Of a stretch of 14,613 bases of DNA, positions 6,352-14,613 are shown in pieces. A program made the translations under genes and the position numbers. The notes below the pieces were generated by a model. It searched no databases and was not told the origin of the DNA. It saw only the letters and a list, made by a program, of their open reading frames with translations. The first letter of the stretch is position 1, and every line of letters starts with the position of its first letter. The DNA comes from an uncultured Burkholderiales bacterium. GTDB lineage: Bacteria; Pseudomonadota; Gammaproteobacteria; Burkholderiales; Burkholderiaceae_E. The DNA lies in the NCBI GenBank assembly GCA_903898725.1, contig CAIUGQ010000321.1:1-14613 (forward strand), written 5' to 3'.

Positions 6352-7997
6352 ATGCCCGGGTAGTTCGGCCCGCCGCCGCCCTCGGGCACGACCCAGACGA
6401 TGTTCTGCGTCGGATCCTTGATGTCGCAGGTCTTGCAGTGCACGCAGTTCTGCGCGTTGATCTGCAGCCGGTCGGCGCCGTCGTCCTCCTTCACGTACTC
6501 GTAGACGCCCGCCGGGCAGTAGCGCTGCTCGGGGCCGCCGTAGATCGCGAGGTTGACCTTGACCGGGACGCCCGGGTCCTTGAGCGTCAGGTGGATCGGC
6601 TGGTTCTCGGCGTGGTTGGTGTTCGAGATGAACACCGAGGACAGCTTGTCGAAGGTGATCTTGCCGTCGGGCTTCGGATAGACGATCGGCTTGTAGGCCG
6701 AGGCGGGCCGCAGGCACTCGTGGTCGGCGTGCTTGTGGTGCAGCGTCCAGGGCACCTTGCCGCCGAGCACCACCTGCTCGATGCCGACGCCGATCGTGCC
6801 GATGACCAGCCCCTTCGACATCCACTGCTTGAAGTTGCGGGCCTGCCAGAGCTCGTCGTACAGCCAGGAGGCGCGGAAGGCCTGCGGGTAGGCGGCGAGC
6901 TCGTCGGCGCTGCGGCCGGCACCGATCGCCTCGAAGGCGGCCTCGGCGGCGAGCATGCCGGTCTTGATCGCGGCGTGGCTGCCCTTGATGCGCGATGCGT
7001 TCAGGAAGCCGGCGTCGCGGCCGATCAGCGCGCCCCCCGGGAACACGGTCTTCGGCAGCGACATGATGCCGCCGGCGGTGATCGCGCGGGCGCCGTAGGA
7101 CAGCCGCTTGCCGCCTTCGAAGGTCGGACGGATCGCCGGGTGCGTCTTGTAGCGCTGGAATTCCTCGTACGGCGACAGCCACGGGTTCTGGTAGGACAGG
7201 CCGACGACGAAGCCCACCGCGACCTTGTTGTCGCCGAAGTGGTAGAGGAACGACCCGCCGTAGGTGTCGTTGTCGAGCGGCCAGCCGGCCGTGTGCACGA
7301 CGAGCCCCTTGCGGTGCTTCGACGGCTCGATCTCCCACAGCTCCTTGATGCCGATGCCGTAGCTCTGCGGATCGCTGTCGCGGTCCAGCGCGTAGCGGGC
7401 GATCAGCTGTCGGCCGAGGTGGCCGCGCGAGCCCTCGGCGAACAGCGTGTACTTCGCGAGCAGCTCCATGCCGGGCTGGAAGGCATCGGTGGGTTCGCCG
7501 TCCCGGCCCACGCCCATGTTGCCGGTGGCGATGCCGCGCACCGCGCCCGACTCGGCGTACAGGATCTCGGCAGCGGCGAACCCGGGGTAGATCTCGACGC
7601 CGAGCGCCTCGGCCTGCTCGCCGAGCCAGCGGACCACGCTGCCCAGGCTCGCGATGTAGTTGCCGTGGTTCTTCAGGCCCGAGGGGATCGCCCACTGCGG
7701 CGTGTGCACGGCACGCGTCTCGGTGAGGAACATCACCTCGTCATGGGTCACCTCGGTGTCGAGCGGCGCGCCCCGGTCCTTCCAGTCGGGGAACAGCTCG
7801 GTCAGCGCGCGCGGGTCGATCACGGCGCCCGACAGCGTGTGGGCGCCGATCTCGGAGCCCTTGTCGATCACGCACACCGCCAGCTCGCTGCCGCGTTCGG
7901 CGGCCAGCTGCTTGAGGCGGATCGCCGCCCCCAGCCCCGCCGGCCCGCCGCCGACGATCAGCACGTCGAACTCCATCGAATCGCGTTGAATGTCCAT
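6348..7997 (-). CDS. Electron-transfer flavoprotein:ubiquinone oxidoreductase
   Basis: ETF-QO takes electrons from reduced electron-transfer flavoprotein, loaded by acyl-CoA and related dehydrogenases, and passes them to ubiquinone at the inner membrane. The 549-residue length is normal. The FAD-binding motif GGGPAG is at residues 16-21. The middle has the typical GSRGHLGRQLI and TAGGIMSLPKTVFPGGALIGRDAGFLN-type stretches around the FAD and quinone site. The C-terminal [4Fe-4S] domain has all four cysteines: Cys494 (RYCPAG), Cys518, Cys521 and Cys524 (CVHCKTC). The ATG at 7997 has an AGGACGGG purine stretch upstream; Met8 is a less likely start. The gene overlaps the next one by GTGA and is divergent from an SDR. 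Being upstream of scoAB suits a fatty-acid, branched-chain or ketone-body catabolic block. Confidence 0.97.
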   Translation of the reverse strand: MDIQRDSMEFDVLIVGGGPAGLGAAIRLKQLAAERGSELAVCVIDKGSEIGAHTLSGAVIDPRALTELFPDWKDRGAPLDTEVTHDEVMFLTETRAVHTPQWAIPSGLKNHGNYIASLGSVVRWLGEQAEALGVEIYPGFAAAEILYAESGAVRGIATGNMGVGRDGEPTDAFQPGMELLAKYTLFAEGSRGHLGRQLIARYALDRDSDPQSYGIGIKELWEIEPSKHRKGLVVHTAGWPLDNDTYGGSFLYHFGDNKVAVGFVVGLSYQNPWLSPYEEFQRYKTHPAIRPTFEGGKRLSYGARAITAGGIMSLPKTVFPGGALIGRDAGFLNASRIKGSHAAIKTGMLAAEAAFEAIGAGRSADELAAYPQAFRASWLYDELWQARNFKQWMSKGLVIGTIGVGIEQVVLGGKVPWTLHHKHADHECLRPASAYKPIVYPKPDGKITFDKLSSVFISNTNHAENQPIHLTLKDPGVPVKVNLAIYGGPEQRYCPAGVYEYVKEDDGADRLQINAQNCVHCKTCDIKDPTQNIVWVVPEGGGGPNYPGM

Positions 7998-8021
7998 GTC
8001 CCGTCCTGTCTGCAGCCGTCG

Positions 8022-8050
8022 ATTTTCGCCGAGGCGATGCGCCCGCGCAA
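8022..8050 (-). promoter_or_regulatory. Possible promoter for ETF-QO
   Basis: On the minus strand TTGCGC (8050-8045) and GAAAAT (8027-8022) are 17 bases apart, about 24 bases before the ETF-QO start. The -10 matches 4 of 6 and the -35 only 3 of 6 positions, so the call rests mostly on spacing, position and the local AT content. Confidence 0.3.
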
Positions 8051-8102
8051 ACCCGGGCCGCGCGGGGCGCCGCCGGCGCTGCCGTCCGGGCCCCGGCCAC
8101 CG

Positions 8103-8111
8103 TGCGATGAT
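8103..8111 (+). promoter_or_regulatory. Possible extended -10 promoter for the SDR gene
   Basis: TGCGATGAT resembles an extended -10 element: TG, one base, then GATGAT, 4 of 6 to TATAAT. It lies 24 bases before the SDR start codon, so the leader would be short. No -35 is evident in the GC-rich sequence upstream. Confidence 0.3.
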
Positions 8112-8134
8112 CGCGGCCTTCCTGGAGCCGCACG

Positions 8135-8917
8135 ATGACCGCCCCCCTCAGTTTCGACCTCTCCGACAAGACCGCGCTGGTGACCGGGGCCTCGAGCGGG
8201 CTGGGTGCGCGCTTCGCCCGGGTGCTGGCGGCGCACGGCGCCACCGTGGTGCTCGCCTCGCGGCGCGTGGAGCGGCTCAAGGACCTGCGCGCCGAGATCG
8301 AGGCCGAGGGCGGCGATGCCCACGTCGTCCGGATGGACGTGACCGATGCGGCCTCGATCGAGGCGGGGGTCGCCGAGGCCGAGCAGCACGCCGGGCCGAT
8401 CGACGTGCTGGTCAACAACTCCGGGGTCAGCACCACCCAGCGGCTGCTCGAGGTCACGCCCGAGGACTTCGACTTCGTCTTCGACACCAACACCCGCGGG
8501 GCGTTCTTCGTCGCTCAGTCGGTCGCCCGCCGGATGATCGCCCGCTCGCGCGACGAGCCCGGCCGGGCCGCCCGGATCGTGAACATCGCGTCGATGGCGG
8601 CCTTGAAGCCGCTGGCGCAGATCGGCATCTATGCGATGAGCAAGGCCGCGGTGGTGCAGATGACCCGCGCGATGGCGCTCGAATGGGCGCGCCACGGCAT
8701 CAACGTCAATGCGCTCTGCCCGGGGTACATCCGCACCGAGCTCAACGACCACCACTGGGAGACCGAGCCCGGGCGAAAGCTGGTCTCGATGCTGCCCCGC
8801 AAGCGGCTGGGCCGACCCGAGGACCTCGACGGCCTGCTGCTGCTGCTCGCCTCCGACCATTCGGGCTTCGTCAACGGCGCGGTGATCTCGGCCGACGACG
8901 GCTTCGGGCTGACCTGA
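8135..8917 (+). CDS. Classical SDR-family NAD(P)-dependent oxidoreductase
   Basis: A 260-residue classical short-chain dehydrogenase. The cofactor loop is TGASSGLG (17-24), followed by DV at 68-69, NNSG at 94-97, and the catalytic set Asn119, Ser153, Tyr166 and Lys170 (YAMSK). The C-terminal RLGRPEDLDGLLLLLASDHSGFVNGAVISADDG is typical of FabG/PhaB-type members. Arg43-Arg44 after the second strand (ASRR) favours NADPH over NADH. The substrate cannot be fixed; a 3-oxoacyl or hydroxyacyl compound fits the neighbouring acyl-CoA genes. GGAG lies 7 bases before the ATG. It is divergent from ETF-QO and convergent with the DUF3422 gene, with 81 GC-rich bases in between that show no clear terminator. 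Confidence 0.92.
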   Translation: MTAPLSFDLSDKTALVTGASSGLGARFARVLAAHGATVVLASRRVERLKDLRAEIEAEGGDAHVVRMDVTDAASIEAGVAEAEQHAGPIDVLVNNSGVSTTQRLLEVTPEDFDFVFDTNTRGAFFVAQSVARRMIARSRDEPGRAARIVNIASMAALKPLAQIGIYAMSKAAVVQMTRAMALEWARHGINVNALCPGYIRTELNDHHWETEPGRKLVSMLPRKRLGRPEDLDGLLLLLASDHSGFVNGAVISADDGFGLT

Positions 8918-8998
8918 GCGCAGGCCGCGCCACGCCACGCCGCCGCCGACGCGCCGCGGGCACGCCGCCGCCGCCGAAACGCGTGCGGCCCGGCCCGT

Positions 8999-10294
8999 TC
9001 AGTCGATCGGGATCTCGCGGGTCAGCCGCAGCCGCACCGAGCGCATCGCCCACCACACGGCGAGCGCGATCGGCACCACCGCGATCCCGGTGGCGAGTTC
9101 GGGCTCGATCGGCGCCCCGGCCTTCGCCGCCGCCTTGAACACGTAGCCGGCCAGCCCGCTCGCGTAGTAGGAGATCGCGGCGACCGACAGGCCCTCGACC
9201 GTCTGCTGCAGGTGCAGCTGCAGCTTCGCGCGCCGGTTCATCGCGCCCAGCAGCGCCTGGTTCTGGCGCTCGCGCTCGATCTCGACCCGGGTGCGCAGCA
9301 GGCCGCTGGCGCGCGCGATCCGCTCGGAGACCGACTCGAGCCGGGCGGCCACCGCATCGCAGGTGGCCATCGCGGGCTCGAAGCGGCGGACCAGGAAGTC
9401 GGTCGGCGTCTGCAGGCCCTGCAGGCGCGTCTCGCGCAGCTCCTCGCCGCGCTGGCGCACCAGCGAGCGGTAGGCGCGCGCGGCGCCGAACCGGAAGGCG
9501 GCGGAGGTCGCGAGCTGCTCCTGCAGCGCCGACAGCCGGGTCACCTCGTGCAGCATCTCGGGCTCCTCCTCGGCCGGGGCGACGTCGAGCCGCGCGACCA
9601 GATCGGACAGCCGCTGCTCGATGCGGTCGAGCTCGCCGCCGATGCGCCGGGCCTCCGGGAAGGCGATCATCGCCATCATCCGGTAGACCTCCATCTCGAT
9701 GATCCGCTGCACCGCGCGACCGAGCTGCGAGGGCGTGGTGACCGCGTCGGCAAGCAGAAAGCGGCCGAAGCCGCGCTCGTCGAGCCGGAAGCTGGAGAAC
9801 AGCGAGGCCTGGCCATCGGAGATCTTCGCGCCGACGAAGTTCGGCGAGCCGAGCATCCGCGCGACCGACTTCTCCTCGATCCGCGTCGTGCCGGCCTGCA
9901 CCACCGCGATCCGCAGGGCCGCGATCATCTCGCCCTCGGCGGCCTGCAGCAGGTCGGCGATCACCACGTCGCCCGGGTTGCGCGCGAACGGATCCTCGGG
10001 GTCGATGCCGGCCGAGTACACGGTGTAGTCGTCGAACTCGCCGTGCCGCTCCCACTTCAGGCGCAGCGCGCCGAGGTCGGCATCGAAGTGGCTCTGGCCG
10101 GGGGCGGGCGGGTCGACCGCATGCCGCACGCACCAGTCGATCAGCGAGGCCGGCATCGGCCGCGGCATGCGCTGCGGCTGGAGCAGGGAGATGTGCGACA
10201 CTGCATGAGGAGCCTTGACTGCCGGGCGCGGCCGCGTGTGGATCTCGTCGTGCAGGACCGTGCGCAGCGGATGAGGGGTCATGGGCATCGGCAT
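8999..10294 (-). CDS. DUF3422-family membrane protein
   Basis: The protein matches what I know of DUF3422: an N-terminal HPLRTVLHDEIHTRPRP motif, a long, mostly helical middle, and two hydrophobic segments near the C-terminus (about residues 369-386 and 400-417). The charged helical stretches around residues 230-350 could form coiled coils. The function is unknown. Length from the chosen start is 431 residues, within what I expect for the family. The start is uncertain: three in-frame ATGs at 10294, 10288 and 10282 lie in a row with no good ribosome binding site, and the shortest begins right at MTPHPLRT. Further upstream extension to 10348 would run inside the divergent thioesterase gene and is unlikely. 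The start sites of the two divergent genes are only about 22-34 bases apart. Confidence 0.8.
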   Translation of the reverse strand: MPMPMTPHPLRTVLHDEIHTRPRPAVKAPHAVSHISLLQPQRMPRPMPASLIDWCVRHAVDPPAPGQSHFDADLGALRLKWERHGEFDDYTVYSAGIDPEDPFARNPGDVVIADLLQAAEGEMIAALRIAVVQAGTTRIEEKSVARMLGSPNFVGAKISDGQASLFSSFRLDERGFGRFLLADAVTTPSQLGRAVQRIIEMEVYRMMAMIAFPEARRIGGELDRIEQRLSDLVARLDVAPAEEEPEMLHEVTRLSALQEQLATSAAFRFGAARAYRSLVRQRGEELRETRLQGLQTPTDFLVRRFEPAMATCDAVAARLESVSERIARASGLLRTRVEIERERQNQALLGAMNRRAKLQLHLQQTVEGLSVAAISYYASGLAGYVFKAAAKAGAPIEPELATGIAVVPIALAVWWAMRSVRLRLTREIPID

Positions 10295-10316
10295 CCGAGG
10301 GGAGCGAAACCGAATC

Positions 10317-10742
10317 ATGACCGACCGCACGCCGATCTGCGAACTCACCCTCCCGATCCGCTGGGGTGACCAGGATGCGATGGGTCACGTCAACAACACG
10401 GTCTACTTCCGGTACTTCGAGCAGTGCCGGATCAGCTGGTTCGAGGCGATGGGCATCCTCGCCGGCCCCGACGGCGAGGGCCCGATCCTCGTCAGCGCCT
10501 CGTGCAACTTCCGGCGCGAGCTGGTCTACCCGGGCTCGGTCGTCGTGCGCCAGTACCTCGGCGAATTCGGCACCTCCAGCTTCGAGACCTACCTCGAGCT
10601 CGGCCGCACCGACGAGCCCGGCACCGTCTTCGCCGACGGCACCGCCCGCATCGTCTGGGTCGACTTCCCGAAACGCCGATCGGCGCCGCTGCCGGCCCAC
10701 GTGAAGACCCAGATCCTGCGGCCTCGGGGCGCGTTGGTATAA
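10317..10742 (+). CDS. Hotdog-fold acyl-CoA thioesterase (4HBT/YbgC-like)
   Basis: This 141-residue protein has the 4-hydroxybenzoyl-CoA thioesterase signature RWGDQDAMGHVNNTVYFRYFE, with the likely catalytic Asp20 and the following GHVNN (23-27). Proteins of this type hydrolyse acyl-CoA thioesters, and many have broad or unknown substrates. The later strands LVSASCNFRRELVYPGSVVV and TGTAR-like ADGTARIVWVD complete the fold. The ATG at 10317 follows a GGGGAGC ribosome binding site; an in-frame ATG at 10281 would overlap the divergent gene. It ends 22 bases before pyrG and its stop codon lies inside a perfect TATAAT that may be the pyrG promoter. No neighbour fixes its substrate. Confidence 0.88.
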   Translation: MTDRTPICELTLPIRWGDQDAMGHVNNTVYFRYFEQCRISWFEAMGILAGPDGEGPILVSASCNFRRELVYPGSVVVRQYLGEFGTSSFETYLELGRTDEPGTVFADGTARIVWVDFPKRRSAPLPAHVKTQILRPRGALV

Positions 10743-10743
10743 T
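10735..10743 (+). promoter_or_regulatory. Extended -10 promoter for pyrG, overlapping the thioesterase stop codon
   Basis: TGGTATAAT is a perfect -10 hexamer (10738-10743) preceded by the TG of an extended -10. The TAA stop of the thioesterase gene is part of it. The -35 area (around 10715-10720) is poor, as is common with extended -10 promoters. Transcription would start near 10748-10751 and leave a leader of about 15 bases before the pyrG ATG at 10765. Such a short leader leaves no room for an attenuator. Confidence 0.6.
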
Positions 10744-10764
10744 CGCCATTTCCTGTTGGCCGCC

Positions 10765-12438
10765 ATGACCAAATTCGTCTTCGTCACCGGCGGGGTGGTG
10801 TCTTCCCTGGGGAAGGGCATCGCCGCCGCGTCGATGGCCGCGCTGCTGGAGTCGCGCGGCTTGCGTGTCACCCTCCTGAAGCTCGACCCCTACATCAACG
10901 TCGATCCGGGCACGATGAGCCCCTTCCAGCACGGGGAGGTGTTCGTCACCGAGGACGGGGCCGAGACCGACCTCGACCTCGGGCACTACGAGCGCTTCGT
11001 CACCGCGAAGATGCGCCGCGTGAACAACTTCACGACCGGCCAGATCTACGACTCGGTGATCCGCAAGGAGCGCCGCGGCGAGTACCTCGGGCGCACCGTG
11101 CAGGTGATCCCGCACATCACCAACGAGATCCAGGCGTTCATCGAGCGCGGGGCCGGCATGGGCACGCCCGAGGCCGCCGAGGTCGCGATCGTCGAGATCG
11201 GCGGCACCGTCGGTGACATCGAGTCGCTGCCCTTCCTCGAGGCCGCCCGCCAGATGAGCCTGAAGATGGGGCGGGGCAGCGCGTGCTTCGTGCACCTGAC
11301 GCTGGTGCCGTTCATCGCGTCGGCCGGCGAGCTCAAGACCAAGCCGACCCAGCACTCGGTGCAGAAGCTGCGCGAGATCGGCATCCAGGCCGACCTGCTG
11401 CTGTGCCGCGCGGACCGCCGGATTCCCGACGACGAGCGCGCGAAGATCTCGCTGTTCTCGAATGTCGCGCTCGACTCGGTCATCTCCGTCTGGGACGCCG
11501 ACTCCATCTACAAGATCCCGCGCATGCTGCACGAGCAGAAGGTCGACGACCTGCTGTGCGAGGTGCTGCGCCTGCAGGCCCGGCCGGCCGACCTGTCGGT
11601 CTGGGACCGGCTGGTCGACCGCCAGCAGCATCCGAAGCGCACCGTGCGGATCGCGATGGTCGGCAAGTACGTCGACCTGACCGAGTCGTACAAGTCGCTG
11701 TCGGAGGCGCTCACGCATGCGGGCATCCACACCGAGAGCCGGGTGGCGATCGAGTACATCGACTCCGAGAACATCGAGCGCGACGGCGCCGAGAGCCTCG
11801 AGCCCTTCGACGCCATCCTGGTGCCCGGCGGCTTCGGCAAGCGCGGCGTCGAGGGCAAGATCGCGGCCATCCGCTACGCCCGCGAGCACGGCGTGCCGTA
11901 CCTCGGCATCTGCCTGGGCATGCAGCTCGCGGTGATCGAGTTCGCGCGCGACGTCTGCGGGCTCGACCATGCGAACAGCACCGAGTTCGATCCGAAGACG
12001 CCGCATCCGGTGGTCGGCCTGATCACCGAGTGGCTCGACCGCGAGGGGAAGGTCGAGCGTCGCGACGCGGGCTCGGACCTCGGCGGCACGATGCGCCTGG
12101 GCGCGCAGCGCTGCCCGGTCGTGCCCGGCACGCTGGCCGAGTCGATCTACGGCGAGGCGGTCAGCGAGCGCCACCGCCACCGCTACGAGGTCAACAACCA
12201 CTACGTGCCGCAGCTCGAGTCCGCCGGGCTGAAGGTGTCGGCGCGCACCCCGTCCGAGGGGCTGACCGAGATCGCCGAGCTGCCGCAGTCCGGCCGCCAG
12301 GCGCATCCGTGGTTCGTCGGCGTGCAGTTCCACCCCGAGTTCACCTCCACGCCGCGCGACGGCCACCCGCTGTTCACCGCCTACGTCGAGGCCGCGATCG
12401 CGCATGCCGCGCGCCGTGCCGCGCTCAAGGCCGCCTGA
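10765..12438 (+). CDS. pyrG: CTP synthase
   Basis: PyrG converts UTP, ATP and glutamine to CTP in the cytoplasm, the last step of pyrimidine nucleotide synthesis. The 557-residue product has the N-terminal amidoligase domain with FVTGGVVSSLGKG (residues 5-17 or so), LDPYINVDPGTMSPFQHGEVFVT-type and GGTVGDIES stretches. The C-terminal glutaminase domain carries the triad Cys383 (GICLGMQ), His523 and Glu525 (FHPEF), close to E. coli 379/515/517. The ATG at 10765 was chosen over a TTG at 10756 because MTKFVFVTGG is the family start. No strong Shine-Dalgarno is seen, in keeping with the very short leader. It lies 7 bases before kdsA, and CTP is also what KdsB uses to activate Kdo. Confidence 0.98.
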   Translation: MTKFVFVTGGVVSSLGKGIAAASMAALLESRGLRVTLLKLDPYINVDPGTMSPFQHGEVFVTEDGAETDLDLGHYERFVTAKMRRVNNFTTGQIYDSVIRKERRGEYLGRTVQVIPHITNEIQAFIERGAGMGTPEAAEVAIVEIGGTVGDIESLPFLEAARQMSLKMGRGSACFVHLTLVPFIASAGELKTKPTQHSVQKLREIGIQADLLLCRADRRIPDDERAKISLFSNVALDSVISVWDADSIYKIPRMLHEQKVDDLLCEVLRLQARPADLSVWDRLVDRQQHPKRTVRIAMVGKYVDLTESYKSLSEALTHAGIHTESRVAIEYIDSENIERDGAESLEPFDAILVPGGFGKRGVEGKIAAIRYAREHGVPYLGICLGMQLAVIEFARDVCGLDHANSTEFDPKTPHPVVGLITEWLDREGKVERRDAGSDLGGTMRLGAQRCPVVPGTLAESIYGEAVSERHRHRYEVNNHYVPQLESAGLKVSARTPSEGLTEIAELPQSGRQAHPWFVGVQFHPEFTSTPRDGHPLFTAYVEAAIAHAARRAALKAA

Positions 12439-12445
12439 GGTCCCG

Positions 12446-13303
12446 ATGAAACTCTGCGGATTCGAGGTCGGGCTCGATCGCCCGCTGTTCCTGATCGCCG
12501 GGCCCTGCGCGATCGAGTCGCGCGAGCTCGCGATCGACACCGCCGGCCGGTTGAAGGCGATCGCCGACTCGCTCGGCGTGCCGTTCATCTACAAGTCGTC
12601 GTTCGACAAGGCCAACCGCAGCTCGGGCGGCTCGTTCCGCGGGCCGGGCCTCGACGGCGGCCTGCGCATCCTCGACGAGGTCAGGGCGCAGATCGGCGTG
12701 CCGGTGCTGACCGACGTGCACGACATCGACCAGATCGCCCCGGTGGCGGCGGTCGTCGACGTGCTGCAGACGCCGGCCTTCCTGTGCCGGCAGACCGACT
12801 TCATCCGTGCAGTCGCCGCGTCGGGCAAGCCGTGCAACATCAAGAAGGGCCAGTTCCTCGCGCCCCACGACATGAAGCAGGTGGCGATCAAGGCGCGCGA
12901 GGCCGCGCTGGCCGCCGGCCACGACGGCGACTCGATCATGGTCTGCGAGCGCGGCGCCTCGTTCGGCTACAACAACCTGGTGTCGGACATGCGCGGCCTG
13001 GCGATCATGCGCGAGACCGGCTGCCCCGTGGTCTTCGATGCGACCCACTCGGTGCAGCTCCCGGGCGGGCAGGGCACGAGCTCCGGCGGCCAGCGCGAGT
13101 TCGTGCCGGTGCTGGCCCGGGCCGCGGTCGCCGCGGGCGTCTCGGGGCTCTTCATGGAGACGCATCCGGATCCGTCGAAGGCGCTGTCCGACGGGCCGAA
13201 CGCCTGGCCGCTGCCCCGGATGGCCGAACTGCTGGCGACCCTCGTCGAGCTCGACCGCCTGGTCAAGCGCTGCGGCTTTCCCGAACAGACGATCACCGGC
13301 TGA
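12446..13303 (+). CDS. kdsA: 3-deoxy-D-manno-octulosonate-8-phosphate synthase (metal-dependent type)
   Basis: KdsA condenses phosphoenolpyruvate with arabinose-5-phosphate to Kdo-8-phosphate, the first committed step to the Kdo of LPS. The 285-residue protein has SSFDKANRSS, the LCRQTDF loop, NIKKGQF and FGYNNLV. Metal-ligand residues of the metal-dependent class are all present: Cys21 in AGPCAIES, His201 in ATHSVQ, Glu238 in METHP and Asp249 in LSDGP. E. coli KdsA has Asn in place of the Cys and needs no metal. The ATG at 12446 has GAGG 5 bases upstream, overlapping the pyrG stop. A frame open back to 12404 overlaps pyrG and gives no family-like residues. Co-transcription with pyrG is likely. 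It is followed by 31 bases and a DUF1330 gene. Confidence 0.97.
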   Translation: MKLCGFEVGLDRPLFLIAGPCAIESRELAIDTAGRLKAIADSLGVPFIYKSSFDKANRSSGGSFRGPGLDGGLRILDEVRAQIGVPVLTDVHDIDQIAPVAAVVDVLQTPAFLCRQTDFIRAVAASGKPCNIKKGQFLAPHDMKQVAIKAREAALAAGHDGDSIMVCERGASFGYNNLVSDMRGLAIMRETGCPVVFDATHSVQLPGGQGTSSGGQREFVPVLARAAVAAGVSGLFMETHPDPSKALSDGPNAWPLPRMAELLATLVELDRLVKRCGFPEQTITG

Positions 13304-13334
13304 GGCCGGTACCCCCCCTCCCGGAGGAACGGCC

Positions 13335-13628
13335 ATGCCCAGCGGCTACGTGATCGCGGACGTCGAGGTCTCGGACCCGGAGCGCTACAAGGGCTACCAG
13401 GCGCTGTCGCCCGGTGCGATCGCCGCCGCCGGTGGCGAATTCGTCGTCCGAGGCGGTCGCCACGAGACACTCGAGGGCAACTGGACACCCGGCCGGGTGG
13501 TGGTCGTGAAGTTTCCGAGCTACGAGGCGGCGCGCGCCTTCTACGATTCGGCCCTGTACGTCGCCGCGCGCGCCCAGCGCGCCGGTGCCACCAAGACATT
13601 CAACCTGATCGTCGTCGAGGGAGCCTGA
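13335..13628 (+). CDS. DUF1330-family small protein
   Basis: A 97-residue protein with the DUF1330 pattern: YVIADVEVSDPERYKGYQALSP at the start, FVVRGGRHETLEGNW in the middle, and RVVVVKFPSYEAARAFYDSALY with a C-terminal strand. DUF1330 has a ferredoxin-like dimeric alpha-beta barrel fold. Its biochemical role is not established. A strong GGAGGA lies 6 bases before the ATG. It sits between kdsA and eno, 31 bases after one and 4 bases before the other, so it is probably in the same transcript. A link to LPS or glycolysis is not shown by sequence. Confidence 0.88.
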   Translation: MPSGYVIADVEVSDPERYKGYQALSPGAIAAAGGEFVVRGGRHETLEGNWTPGRVVVVKFPSYEAARAFYDSALYVAARAQRAGATKTFNLIVVEGA

Positions 13629-13632
13629 ACAC

Positions 13633-14613
<981 letters not shown>

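Noticed and set aside
6352..7695. Upstream extension of the TIP30-like gene (frame open from 7695)
   Set aside because: It runs inside the ETF-QO gene in another frame and lacks recognisable sequence; the Rossmann fold begins right after the GTG at 6351.
8918..8998. GC-rich spacer between convergent SDR and DUF3422 genes examined for a terminator
   Set aside because: It contains simple CGC/CCG repetition but no convincing stem with a T-tract.
8871..10871. Minus-strand frame covering DUF3422 and parts of neighbours
   Set aside because: It runs antisense to the thioesterase and pyrG and through DUF3422 in another frame, with no domain.
10492..12588. Minus-strand open frame opposite pyrG
   Set aside because: Antisense to a highly conserved CTP synthase, with no domain of its own.

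Overview
The window comes from a high-GC proteobacterium. Gene order and protein types point to a betaproteobacterium of the order Burkholderiales: a pyrG-kdsA-(DUF1330)-eno run, a CTG-N10-CAG LexA box, a lexA-imuA-imuB mutagenesis cassette, ScoAB and a DUF3422 protein. All coding regions read through cleanly, with no frameshifts or insertion sequences. No tRNA, rRNA, CRISPR array, phage gene or transposase was seen.

Layout. (1) 1-118 is a large imperfect palindrome that can fold into three nested stems. (2) 120-3126, minus strand: lexA, imuA and imuB form a compact SOS-mutagenesis operon whose promoter carries a LexA box at 3167-3182; the polymerase partner dnaE2/imuC is not in the window. 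(3) 3127-3623 is an unusually long, visibly lower-GC intergenic region with a pyrimidine-rich stretch. It leads into (4) a small RRM protein with a glycine-rich tail (3624-4067, plus). (5) 4075-4169 holds three consecutive strong stem-loops between convergent genes. (6) 4177-7997, minus strand: ETF-ubiquinone oxidoreductase, an atypical SDR (TIP30-like), then scoA-scoB. Together these suggest acyl-CoA and ketone-body oxidation feeding the quinone pool. (7) 8135-8917, plus: a classical SDR, divergent from ETF-QO. (8) 8999-10294, minus: a DUF3422 membrane protein. (9) 10317-14613, plus: a hotdog thioesterase, then the housekeeping run pyrG, kdsA, a DUF1330 protein and eno, which runs off the right edge.

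How the parts work together. DNA damage should cause LexA self-cleavage and release lexA-imuA-imuB, giving error-prone bypass if a DnaE2 exists elsewhere. The central block is catabolic: ScoAB activates acetoacetate, and ETF-QO passes electrons from acyl-CoA dehydrogenases to ubiquinone. The right block is biosynthetic or central: CTP synthesis, Kdo-8-phosphate for LPS (KDO activation uses CTP), and enolase.

I do not see a wholly new multi-gene system. The least explained items are the structured palindrome at 1-118, the lexA/rbp intergenic region with its leader, and the hairpin cluster at 4075-4169. All positions and motif reads are by eye; no database search or folding program was run.
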